DNA from: Clostridium_AF sediminicola
Lineage (GTDB): Bacteria > Bacillota > Clostridia > Clostridiales > Clostridiaceae
Assembly: GCF_050402865.1 (NCBI RefSeq)
Contig: NZ_BAABMF010000005.1
Location: 62,001 to 126,000 of the forward strand
DNA length: 64,000 bases
Reading direction: 5' to 3'
The notes under the pieces were generated by a model. The model saw only the letters and a list, made by a program, of their open reading frames with translations, ran no database searches and was not told where the DNA came from. Positions 16,694 to 24,183 of the stretch are shown one piece after another; positions within the stretch are counted from its first letter, which is position 1; each line of letters begins with the position of its first letter. Both the position numbers and the translations under genes were made by a program.

Positions 16694-18094
16694 CTATTGG
16701 CATACTTTACCAGGATTTAAAATATTTTTAGGATCAAATACCTTCTTTATACCACTCATTATTCTAACTTGCTCTTCTCCATATTGGTTAAACATATATC
16801 CTTTTTTAGCATAACCAATACCATGTTCACCTGAAACTAAACCATTTAATTCAACAGACTTATTATACATTTTTCCAAACACATCATTCAATTTCTTTTC
16901 CCAAGTTTCTTCATCTAAATCGTCTTTACACACATAAACATGAAGATTACCATCACCAGCATGACCGAAACTCGGAATTCTTACTCCAAATTCTTCTTGT
17001 AGCTCTTTTGTATATTTTATAAATTCAGCAACTCTATTTCTTGGCACAACTACATCACATTCATCCATTTCAGTTGTAGATGCTTTAATTGCTTCTAAAA
17101 AAGCTCCTCTAGCTGACCAAACTGATTCTTTTCTCTCATCTGTATCTACTATAAATACATCCAAAGCTCCTTCACCTAAACATAAATCTGCTACTGTTTC
17201 ATAATCTTTCTCTACTTGTTCACTTGAATTCCCATCAAAAGTCAATAATAAATATGCATCAGATGTATTGTCTGGAAATCTCTTTCCTAAAAATTCTTCA
17301 GCTGCTAAAATAGTTTCTCTTTGCATAAATTCTATTGCAGTTGGCACAGCCTTAGATTTAATTATTTTAGGTACCATTTCAATAGCCTTATCCAAACCAG
17401 CGAATGGTATAAGCAAACTTATTGATTTCTTCGGCAATGGTAAAAGTCTTAAAATTGCTTTAGTAATTATTCCTAGTGTTCCTTCTGAACCAACAATTAA
17501 ATCTTTTAAACTATATCCAGAACTATTTTTCACTACCTTACCACCAATATTTAAAATCTCTCCAGTAGGTAATACAACTTCTAACCCTCTAACATAGTCT
17601 CTTGTAACTCCATATTTTACAGCTCTCATCCCACCAGCATTTGTACTAATATTTCCTGCTATGGTTGCACTTTTTTCACCTGGATCTGGTGGATAAAACA
17701 AATCATGTTCTTCAACATATTTGCCTATTTCCATCAATAGAACTCCTGGTTCTACAGTTAATGTCAAGTTTTCCTCATCAAGTTCTGAAATATTATTCAT
17801 TCCAGTCATTTCAATCATGATTCCACCATAAAGAGGTACTGATGCTCCTACAAGTCCAGTTCCTGATCCTCTTGCAACTACAGGCAAACTATTTTCATAT
17901 GCATATTTCATAATTTTTGCAACTTCTTCTGTCTTATGAACTCTCACAAGTGCATCAGGATAATTACTTATTCCTCCTAATTCATCATGACTGTAATCCT
18001 CACTAATTTCTTCATCTATTAATACATTATCGTCACCTAGAATCGACTTTAAGTATTCTATATCTTTAGAATCTAATATTTTATAATTATTCAT
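16694..18094 (-). CDS. lctD: FAD-linked lactate dehydrogenase of the EtfAB-coupled type
   Basis: A 466-residue GlcD-type flavoprotein. FAD-binding motifs are VARGSGTGLVGASVPLYGG and ISTNAGGMRAVKYGVTRDYV; the C-terminal domain contains FGHAGDGNLHVY and SGEHGIGYAKKGYM. Adjacent etfA and etfB identify it as the lactate dehydrogenase subunit of the LctBCD-type complex, which oxidises lactate to pyruvate with reduced ferredoxin while reducing NAD+. A glycolate or 2-hydroxyglutarate substrate is possible for the family but unlikely beside a lactate permease and racemase. GGAGGG precedes the ATG. Confidence 0.9.
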   Translation of the reverse strand: MNNYKILDSKDIEYLKSILGDDNVLIDEEISEDYSHDELGGISNYPDALVRVHKTEEVAKIMKYAYENSLPVVARGSGTGLVGASVPLYGGIMIEMTGMNNISELDEENLTLTVEPGVLLMEIGKYVEEHDLFYPPDPGEKSATIAGNISTNAGGMRAVKYGVTRDYVRGLEVVLPTGEILNIGGKVVKNSSGYSLKDLIVGSEGTLGIITKAILRLLPLPKKSISLLIPFAGLDKAIEMVPKIIKSKAVPTAIEFMQRETILAAEEFLGKRFPDNTSDAYLLLTFDGNSSEQVEKDYETVADLCLGEGALDVFIVDTDERKESVWSARGAFLEAIKASTTEMDECDVVVPRNRVAEFIKYTKELQEEFGVRIPSFGHAGDGNLHVYVCKDDLDEETWEKKLNDVFGKMYNKSVELNGLVSGEHGIGYAKKGYMFNQYGEEQVRIMSGIKKVFDPKNILNPGKVCQ

Positions 18095-18112
18095 TTTATC
18101 CCTCCTTAATTT

Positions 18113-19324
18113 TTAAGCTGTTTCTTCAATTAAGCTTTCTCCAATTTTAATCTTTTCTATTAATTCCGGTATCACTTCGTATAAATCTCCTACAATACCA
18201 TAATGAGCTACATTAAATATTGAAGCATTTTTATCATTATTGATAGCTATAATAGTTTCAGAATTATTCATTCCTGCAATGAACTGTACAGATCCTTGAA
18301 TACCTACTGTAATTATCAATTTAGGTTTAACAGTTCGTCCACTTAATCCTATTTGTCTTCTAGCATCAATCCATCCAGATTCTATTAATGGTCTTGTGCA
18401 AGCAACTTGAGCATTTAATAAGTCAGCCAATTCATATATCATATTTAAATCTTTTTCGGTTTTTATCCCTCTTCCTGCAGCTATAATAACTTCTGCATCA
18501 GAAATGCTCACTTCTTTTTCTTTTTTTGTAATTTCTAATACTTTTATATTTGACACAAACTTTTCTTCCTCTAAAGAACAAATATTGACCTTTCCAGTTT
18601 GTTGTTCTTTTCTTTCTAATGCTGAAAAGATTTTATATCTAACAGTACAGAATTGTGGTCTATTATTTGTACATATTATTTGAGCCATTATATTTCCACC
18701 AAATGCAGGCCTTATCTGAACTAAATCAGTATTATCTTTCATATCAAGTACTGTACAATCTGCAGTTAACCCTGTTCTAAATCTAGCAGCAACTCTTGGC
18801 GCCAAAGATCTTCCTACAGATGTTGCACCAACTAACACAGAAGAAGGCTTAACTTTATTGATAAAATCTTCAAAAGCTGCTGTATAAGGCTCTATTCTAA
18901 ACTCTTCAAGTTCTTCATAATCATAGACAAATACTTCATCTACACCATAATGTAGTAGTTCTTCAGCTTTATCTTTTATATTATATCCAATAAACAAAGC
19001 ATAAACAGGATGATTAATTTTTGCTGCCAATTCTTTAGCTTTTCCTATTAATTCTAAAGTAACTGGATGAATAGTTCCTTCTATATGATCAACATAAACA
19101 ACAATTCCATTCCATAATCTTTTATCAATACCTTTAACTTCATCTTCAACAAACTCAATTACTCCAAGAGGACCTTTTTTTACACAAATCTTACACATTT
19201 TACATCCTGCTGTTATATCCAGTTTATCCTCTGCTTCTACTATTGCATTAAAAGGACAAATTTCGATTAATTGCTTTTTATTTTCACTTGTTAATTTATC
19301 TGCATGTACCACTAATCTACCCAT
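18113..19324 (-). CDS. etfA: Electron-transfer flavoprotein alpha subunit with N-terminal ferredoxin-like domain
   Basis: A 403-residue EtfA, about 80 residues longer than a plain subunit. The extra N-terminus carries Cys23 (CPFNAI) and Cys41, Cys44 and Cys47 (GCKMCKIC), enough for one [4Fe-4S] cluster, as reported for LctC of Acetobacterium woodii. The EtfA core follows, ending with the FAD domain (AAGRGIKTEKDLNM, SGRTVKPKLIITVGIQGS). It pairs with the upstream etfB and the downstream dehydrogenase for flavin-based electron bifurcation or confurcation. GGAGG precedes the ATG. Confidence 0.93.
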   Translation of the reverse strand: MGRLVVHADKLTSENKKQLIEICPFNAIVEAEDKLDITAGCKMCKICVKKGPLGVIEFVEDEVKGIDKRLWNGIVVYVDHIEGTIHPVTLELIGKAKELAAKINHPVYALFIGYNIKDKAEELLHYGVDEVFVYDYEELEEFRIEPYTAAFEDFINKVKPSSVLVGATSVGRSLAPRVAARFRTGLTADCTVLDMKDNTDLVQIRPAFGGNIMAQIICTNNRPQFCTVRYKIFSALERKEQQTGKVNICSLEEEKFVSNIKVLEITKKEKEVSISDAEVIIAAGRGIKTEKDLNMIYELADLLNAQVACTRPLIESGWIDARRQIGLSGRTVKPKLIITVGIQGSVQFIAGMNNSETIIAINNDKNASIFNVAHYGIVGDLYEVIPELIEKIKIGESLIEETA

Positions 19325-19358
19325 TATATTACCTCCTACACAAATTTAATTATTCTAT

Positions 19359-20147
19359 TTATACAAATTTCATTGCTTTTAATTTATCTGCTAATTTAGA
19401 ACTTAATTCTTCTGAGTTACCTTCCCACATTTCCTTATCATCATTTACTTCTGGAGGAAAAATTCTTTCAACCTGTGTTGGCGATGCATTTAACCCATAG
19501 TTCTTTTCATTTTTATCATCTAAGTCATTTAATCCATACACTTTTATTTCTTTATCTTTTGTATCAAGTTTAATTTTGTATGATGGAAGTCTTGGCGTAT
19601 AAATATCTTTTTCTACTGTTATTAAACAAGGGAATTTGATTTCTTGAATTTCCACTGTTTCAGCCATGTCCATTTCAACTGTAATACTCTCTTCTGTTAT
19701 CTCTAAAATATTTAGTACATTGGCCACATGTGGAATACCAAGATATTCGGCCATTTCAGGGCCAACTTGTGCAGTATCACCATCAGTAGTTTGCTTTCCA
19801 CAAATAACCAAATCAGCATTACCTAATTTCTTAACTCCTTGTGACAAAGTATATGATGTTGCCAGTACATCAGCACCTGCAAATTTCCTATCTGATAAAA
19901 TAGCTCCTGCATCTGCTCCCATCATAAATGCTTCACTAATTACTTCTTTTGCTTGAGGTGGTCCCATTGTTAGAACTTTTACTTCTCCACCCTTTTCACT
20001 TTTAATCCTTAGAGCCGTTTCTAAAGCATATAAATCATAGGGATTCATTTTAGAATCTACTCCATCTCTTATTAAAACTCCCGTTACTGGGTCCACATTA
20101 ACATTTGATGTTCCCGGAACTTGTTTTATACATACTAATAATTCCAT
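19359..20147 (-). CDS. etfB: Electron-transfer flavoprotein beta subunit
   Basis: A 262-residue EtfB with the N-terminal MELLVCIKQVPGT, the nucleotide-binding region AGADVLATSYTLSQGVKKLG and the family segment GKQTTDGDTAQVGPEMAEYLGIP. In bifurcating complexes this subunit holds the bifurcating FAD and binds NAD. It is the first gene of the etfB-etfA-lctD-larA run and has its own predicted promoter overlapped by a palindromic operator. AGGAGGGG precedes the ATG. Confidence 0.94.
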   Translation of the reverse strand: MELLVCIKQVPGTSNVNVDPVTGVLIRDGVDSKMNPYDLYALETALRIKSEKGGEVKVLTMGPPQAKEVISEAFMMGADAGAILSDRKFAGADVLATSYTLSQGVKKLGNADLVICGKQTTDGDTAQVGPEMAEYLGIPHVANVLNILEITEESITVEMDMAETVEIQEIKFPCLITVEKDIYTPRLPSYKIKLDTKDKEIKVYGLNDLDDKNEKNYGLNASPTQVERIFPPEVNDDKEMWEGNSEELSSKLADKLKAMKFV

Positions 20148-20235
20148 TTATACCCCTCCTATGTTATTTGAAATTTATTCAAATTTAGATAATTGTTCAT
20201 GATATTTTCTTGCTAAAACTTTACATTTTAATTTA

Positions 20236-20264
20236 ATTATACTATTTTTTAACTGGTATGACCA
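20236..20264 (-). promoter_or_regulatory. Predicted promoter of etfB-etfA-lctD-larA
   Basis: On the minus strand, TGGTCA (20259-20264), a 17-base spacer and TATAAT (20236-20241). The -35 hexamer lies inside the palindromic operator, so a bound repressor would block RNA polymerase. Confidence 0.6.
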
Positions 20265-20267
20265 GTT
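20251..20267. promoter_or_regulatory. FadR/LldR-type operator 1
   Basis: AACTGGTATGACCAGTT has perfect 7-bp arms around a 3-base centre. It fits the TGGTnnnACCA pattern bound by FadR-subfamily GntR regulators, and such a regulator is encoded at 22497-23198. Confidence 0.75.
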
Positions 20268-20339
20268 ATTTATATTGTATGGCAAAGCACTACTGTACTT
20301 TACCACACTTTAACTTTACTATTATTATTTTAATATATT

Positions 20340-21995
20340 TTAAAAAATATTTGGTATAAACATCTTAATTATAACGAATGAAACTATACCGGCTATTAAA
20401 CCATACGATAAGGCAACTTTTAAATTGTTTTTAATAACTCTTCCTTCTTTACCAACTAATCCAACCGTTGTAAGTACTGCAACAACATTATGAACACAAA
20501 TCATATTACCTGCTGCTGCACCTATTGCTTGTAATCCAAGTATCGGAATAACAGGTATACCTGCTTGTTGTGCTGCACTAAACTGTAATCCACCAAACAT
20601 GATATCAGAAACGGTAGCACTACCTGCTATAAATGCTCCTAATATACCAACTAAAGGTGAAACTAAATACCAACCACTTCCAACTAATCCAGCAGCAGTT
20701 TTAGCCATTACAATTAACATAGAATCTGAACTTGCAGCAAGTCCTGAATTTTTCATTATATAAGTCATTCCTAATGCGAAGAATAACGCAATGGCGGCTG
20801 ACTTAATTTGTTTTAACGTATCTCCCCATGCTTTAAATGCTTCTTTTTTATCAAGTCCATACATAAATGGTATTAACAAAGCTACCAACATAAAAGGTAT
20901 TACCCCTGGATTATAGAGAGGTGTGATAGACCTTCCAATTGATGTTCCTAATATATTATTAAAAGAAATTTTCCATACTTTAAGAAGTGGAGTAATTCCT
21001 ATCCATTTCAATCTTCCAAGTAAGAGTAATACACCTATTAAAATATATGGTGTCCATGCCTTTATAGCACTTAATGGTTTTATCTTGTCGTCTTCTTCAC
21101 TCATTTTCATAGTTCCTACCCAGTCGGCATCCCATTGATTTTGAGGTTTGAAATCCCAGTTATCTTGTGGTACAAAAACTTTTTTCTTTACCAAGAAAAC
21201 AAATAAAGGAATTGCTATTAATGCTCCTACTAAAGATGGAAGCTCTGGTCCAACAAAGTTTGCTAATAGCACTTCTGGTATAGTAAAAACCAAACCTCCT
21301 AATATTGCCAAAGGAAAAACTTTTAGTCCTTTTTTTATGCTTCCATCAACTATAAGAGTCATTGTACAAACCATTGCTAATGGAATAAATGTTCCTACAA
21401 CAAAATGTAGTAAAGCTGCAAATCCACCTACTTGCATCAAGAATGTTGTAAATTCACCAGAATAGCTACTTGCCAACACAATATCTTTTAAATTAGCGAA
21501 CCCTCCAATTATCGGTGTCCCTACTGCTCCAAAAGTTACTGGAGCACTATTTCCAATCAATGCAACTGTTGCTGCTACTAGAGGCGGAAAGCCTAATCCT
21601 ACTAATAGAGGTGCAGCAACTGCTGCTGGAGTTCCAAAACCTGCAGCACCTTCAAAGAAAGCTCCCATAAGGAATCCAATAAGTATAACTTGCACCCTTC
21701 TATCTGTAGATACCACAGCTAGAGAATTAGCTATTCCTTTTACTCCTCCACTAATTTTCATCATTCGTAATATAAGTAATGCTCCATATACTATAAGTAA
21801 AATATCAATTGTATTTACTGCTCCTGCTATTATAGACGCTGTTACCCAATCTAATGGCATTTTCCAGAATATAATTGCTATTATTGCTGCAAGCACAAAA
21901 CCTACCGGCATAGCTTTAGTTGATGGCATATCAAACTTTACCATCATAATTCCTACAACTAGTATTGGGATAATTGCTATTAATGCTAAACCCAT
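20340..21995 (-). CDS. lctP: Lactate permease (LctP/LldP family)
   Basis: A 551-residue membrane transporter with many hydrophobic helices and family segments GFLMGAFFEGAAGFGTPAAVAAPLLVGLGFPP (in parts) and LQAIGAAAGNMICVHNVVAV. It imports lactate by proton symport. A GTG three codons upstream directly abuts the AAAGGAG ribosome site, so the ATG at 21995, with an 8-base spacer, is the better start. It lies between the regulator and the etf genes, the order found in bifurcating lactate operons. An operator-like site lies about 210 bases upstream. Confidence 0.93.
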   Translation of the reverse strand: MGLALIAIIPILVVGIMMVKFDMPSTKAMPVGFVLAAIIAIIFWKMPLDWVTASIIAGAVNTIDILLIVYGALLILRMMKISGGVKGIANSLAVVSTDRRVQVILIGFLMGAFFEGAAGFGTPAAVAAPLLVGLGFPPLVAATVALIGNSAPVTFGAVGTPIIGGFANLKDIVLASSYSGEFTTFLMQVGGFAALLHFVVGTFIPLAMVCTMTLIVDGSIKKGLKVFPLAILGGLVFTIPEVLLANFVGPELPSLVGALIAIPLFVFLVKKKVFVPQDNWDFKPQNQWDADWVGTMKMSEEDDKIKPLSAIKAWTPYILIGVLLLLGRLKWIGITPLLKVWKISFNNILGTSIGRSITPLYNPGVIPFMLVALLIPFMYGLDKKEAFKAWGDTLKQIKSAAIALFFALGMTYIMKNSGLAASSDSMLIVMAKTAAGLVGSGWYLVSPLVGILGAFIAGSATVSDIMFGGLQFSAAQQAGIPVIPILGLQAIGAAAGNMICVHNVVAVLTTVGLVGKEGRVIKNNLKVALSYGLIAGIVSFVIIKMFIPNIF

Positions 21996-22075
21996 TTTAT
22001 ACACTCCTTTTTTCTAAAAATTAATCGTTTCCATTTAGTAGATAAAATTTTTAGTCAAAAAAACATTTAGATAGA

Positions 22076-22104
22076 TTGTCCAAATCGGAGTTATATAGTA
22101 TAAT
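22076..22104 (+). promoter_or_regulatory. Predicted promoter of a small plus-strand RNA
   Basis: TTGTCC (22076-22081), 17-base spacer, TATAAT (22099-22104). The expected start point coincides with the first base of the hairpin RNA candidate at 22111. It points away from lctP, antisense to that gene's leader. Confidence 0.6.
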
Positions 22105-22110
22105 TTTTTT

Positions 22111-22171
22111 AAGTACTTCTTTGATAGCATTTTGGCGGGTGCTCATCGGTTTATTTTGAAGTACTTTTTTT
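22111..22171 (+). ncRNA. Candidate 60-nt structured small RNA antisense to the lctP leader
   Basis: The predicted RNA begins AAGTACTTC and ends GAAGTACTT plus T residues, so its 5' and 3' ends pair in a 9-bp stem that also acts as a terminator. Inside, GATAGCA can pair with TGCT(C)ATC, leaving a loop containing TTGGCGGG. Only the plus strand has the T-run, and a good promoter sits at the right distance. Blocks ACTTCTT, GGGTGCTCA and GATAGCATT recur in the element at 43078-43216. No known RNA family was recognised. Confidence 0.5.
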
Positions 22172-22207
22172 GTACCTCCCTTTTTACTTGATTTCTCCGT
22201 TCACCTT

Positions 22208-22224
22208 AACTGGTATGACAACTT
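22208..22224. promoter_or_regulatory. FadR/LldR-type operator 2
   Basis: AACTGGTATGACAACTT matches operator 1 at 15 of 17 positions. It lies in the 490-base gap between the regulator gene and lctP, which also holds the small RNA candidate. The -10/-35 of lctP itself could not be fixed. Confidence 0.65.
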
Positions 22225-22483
22225 ACCACTGATTAGAGAATATCATATATTCTATGCATATAAAAGAGTAGTTAATTTATTAACATTTGCTTAATTAGCT
22301 GTATTAAACTTAAGTTCAGCTTATATTGCAATTTTACGATATAAAAAAAACAATAAAAATTAATAAAATATTATATTTTCTACTAATTTGCATATAGTTA
22401 GTTAATTATCAAACACCGACTCACTTATTCCAATAAAAGTATTTTTCTTGACCTATTATTTCAATTTACTCACTAGAATAAAA

Positions 22484-22518
22484 AAAATCAAAGCGTTTAA
22501 ATAAGACGCCTTGATTTT
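22484..22518 (-). terminator. Terminator overlapping the 3' end of the FadR-type regulator gene
   Basis: A 13-bp stem, AAAATCAAGGCGT with ACGCTTTGATTTT on the minus strand (one mismatch), is followed by T residues. The gene's last codons form one arm. Confidence 0.8.
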
Positions 22519-23198
22519 AAATTAACCTTTATCAAATCCATATGTTCTTTCATAGCTTTTGAAGCCATATTTTCATCACCAGATTCTAATGCTGCTAAAA
22601 TATTACTATGCTGTATATGAATAATTTCTTCTTTTTCATCTAATAATATTGTTCTTCTAGCTTCCTTTATAAATCTATCCATTATACAAGATATTGCAAA
22701 TAAAATATTAATTATCAGATTATTGCCAGAAGCATTTGCAATCAAATAGTGAAATTGCTTATCTAGTATAACCTTTTCTTCTTCATCCTGTGTTTTCCTC
22801 ATATCTTTTATCATTTTTGTTAAATCACTTATTTGTTGTTTTTTTATTTTAGTTGCTGCAAGTTTTGCTATTTCTATTTCCAGTAGCTGTCTAAGTTCAA
22901 ATATCTGAAGTGGAGAACTTTCATTTAACATAAACATAATCGATAAAGGTTCAATTAATGCTTCATCAAAACTATTCCTTATAAAATTCCCTTCACCTTG
23001 TCTAGATTCTAACAATCCTATAATTTCTAATGCTCTCAATGCTTCTCTAATGGAAGATCTACTAACCCCTAATTCCACAGTTAATTCTCTCTCTGAAGGC
23101 AGCTTATCCCCTTTTTTCAAAGTTCCATTACGAATCATTTCTTTTATCTGTTCAATAACCTGCTCATAAATCTTTGCATTTTTAATTGGTGTAAACAT
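22497..23198 (-). CDS. FadR-subfamily GntR regulator of the lactate genes (LldR/LctA-like)
   Basis: A 233-residue regulator. The N-terminal winged helix reads KLPSERELTVELGVSRSSIREALRALE, and the C-terminal FCD domain is helical with metal/ligand-binding His residues (for example FHYLIANASGNN). Its place upstream of lctP and the etf-lct genes matches lctA/lldR in lactate operons, and two FadR-type palindromes lie in the cluster. Most such regulators repress and are released by lactate; that mode is inferred here. Confidence 0.9.
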   Translation of the reverse strand: MFTPIKNAKIYEQVIEQIKEMIRNGTLKKGDKLPSERELTVELGVSRSSIREALRALEIIGLLESRQGEGNFIRNSFDEALIEPLSIMFMLNESSPLQIFELRQLLEIEIAKLAATKIKKQQISDLTKMIKDMRKTQDEEEKVILDKQFHYLIANASGNNLIINILFAISCIMDRFIKEARRTILLDEKEEIIHIQHSNILAALESGDENMASKAMKEHMDLIKVNLKSRRLI

Positions 23199-23245
23199 GT
23201 TAAACTCCTTTAAACTCTTATTGTCTTATATTAATATGCCTAATA

Positions 23246-23998
23246 TCAAATATTCAAAAATTGAAAATACCACTCAATCATACCATTTCCGTATAATACA
23301 GAAATCAATGCTGCTATTGCTATATATGGTCCAAACGGAATATAATCTTTTCTGCTCTTTATTTTTGTAGCAATTAGAACAATTCCAATAATTCCACCTA
23401 AAACTGTTGACAAAAAGAATGTTAGTAAAGAAAGCTTAAATCCTAAAAACAATCCGCATATTCCAAGTATTTCAGCATCTCCCCAACCCATTCCGTGTGT
23501 TGTTATAATTATTAAAGCAATAACACCTACTCCAAAAGCTGATCCATAAATATATGTTAAAAATGCATTCCTTAAAATTATATTTATAATCAAGAAAGCA
23601 GATCCTGAAACAATTCCGAATATTGTAGTACTAAAGTACACATCAGTAGTATTTAAATCTATAATCCCTACAACTATTAAATAACTAGCAAAAACAATAT
23701 ATTTTATAGTATCCATTGAATATCCATACTGCTTATATATTAACATAAATATGGTTGCTGTTAAAACCTCAAATAAGGGATATTTTATAGAAATCTTTTC
23801 ACCACAATATCTACACTTTCCACCTAGGATTATATAACTTAAAACTGGAAATAAATCCACAGTCTTTAACCTATTTCCACAAGAAGTACAATGTGATGGT
23901 GGATAAGCTATGGATTCTTCTCTTGGTATCCTATATATACAAACATTAAAAAAACTTCCGAATACTAAACCTAGTATAAAAACGAATATAAAATCCAT
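23246..23998 (-). CDS. pilD: Prepilin peptidase PilD (A24 family)
   Basis: A 250-residue polytopic membrane protein. It has the two Cys pairs of the N-terminal methylase/zinc segment (CTSCGNRL and CRYCGEKI) and the two aspartates of the aspartic peptidase in GIIDLNTTDVY and GWGDAEILG. It cleaves the short leader of type IV prepilins, such as those encoded upstream, and N-methylates the new first residue. It closes the pilus locus, separated from the preceding gene by a 98-bp inverted repeat. Confidence 0.95.
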   Translation of the reverse strand: MDFIFVFILGLVFGSFFNVCIYRIPREESIAYPPSHCTSCGNRLKTVDLFPVLSYIILGGKCRYCGEKISIKYPLFEVLTATIFMLIYKQYGYSMDTIKYIVFASYLIVVGIIDLNTTDVYFSTTIFGIVSGSAFLIINIILRNAFLTYIYGSAFGVGVIALIIITTHGMGWGDAEILGICGLFLGFKLSLLTFFLSTVLGGIIGIVLIATKIKSRKDYIPFGPYIAIAALISVLYGNGMIEWYFQFLNI

Positions 23999-24062
23999 GT
24001 CAAACTCCTATATAAAAAGTATTTTAATTTATTTTCATTAATTTATATTACGGTAATTCCAT

Positions 24063-24160
24063 AAAAAGTAATTTAGTTGAACTTCAATCACAATATATAG
24101 CGTCAGAACGCGTTAATCTGCGGTAGATATTGTGGTTGATTTTAGTTCAACTTACTTTTT
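24063..24160. repeat. 98-bp inverted repeat inside the pilus locus
   Basis: Arms of about 34 bases pair: AAAAAGTAA with TTACTTTTT, GTTGAAC with GTTCAAC, and CAATCACAATAT with ATATTGTGGTTG (one wobble). A 4-base bulge breaks the left arm. The inner part has a CAGA/TCTG stem with a loop containing the palindrome ACGCGT. RNA from either strand would fold and ends in five T residues. It fills the gap between the solenoid pseudopilin gene and pilD. It could be a miniature element or an attenuator. Confidence 0.8.
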
Positions 24161-24183
24161 GTGGTTTAACCATATTACAACTC

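Noticed and set aside
21996..22004. GTG start for the lactate permease
   Set aside because: The GTG overlaps the AAAGGAG ribosome site; the ATG at 21995 has correct spacing.
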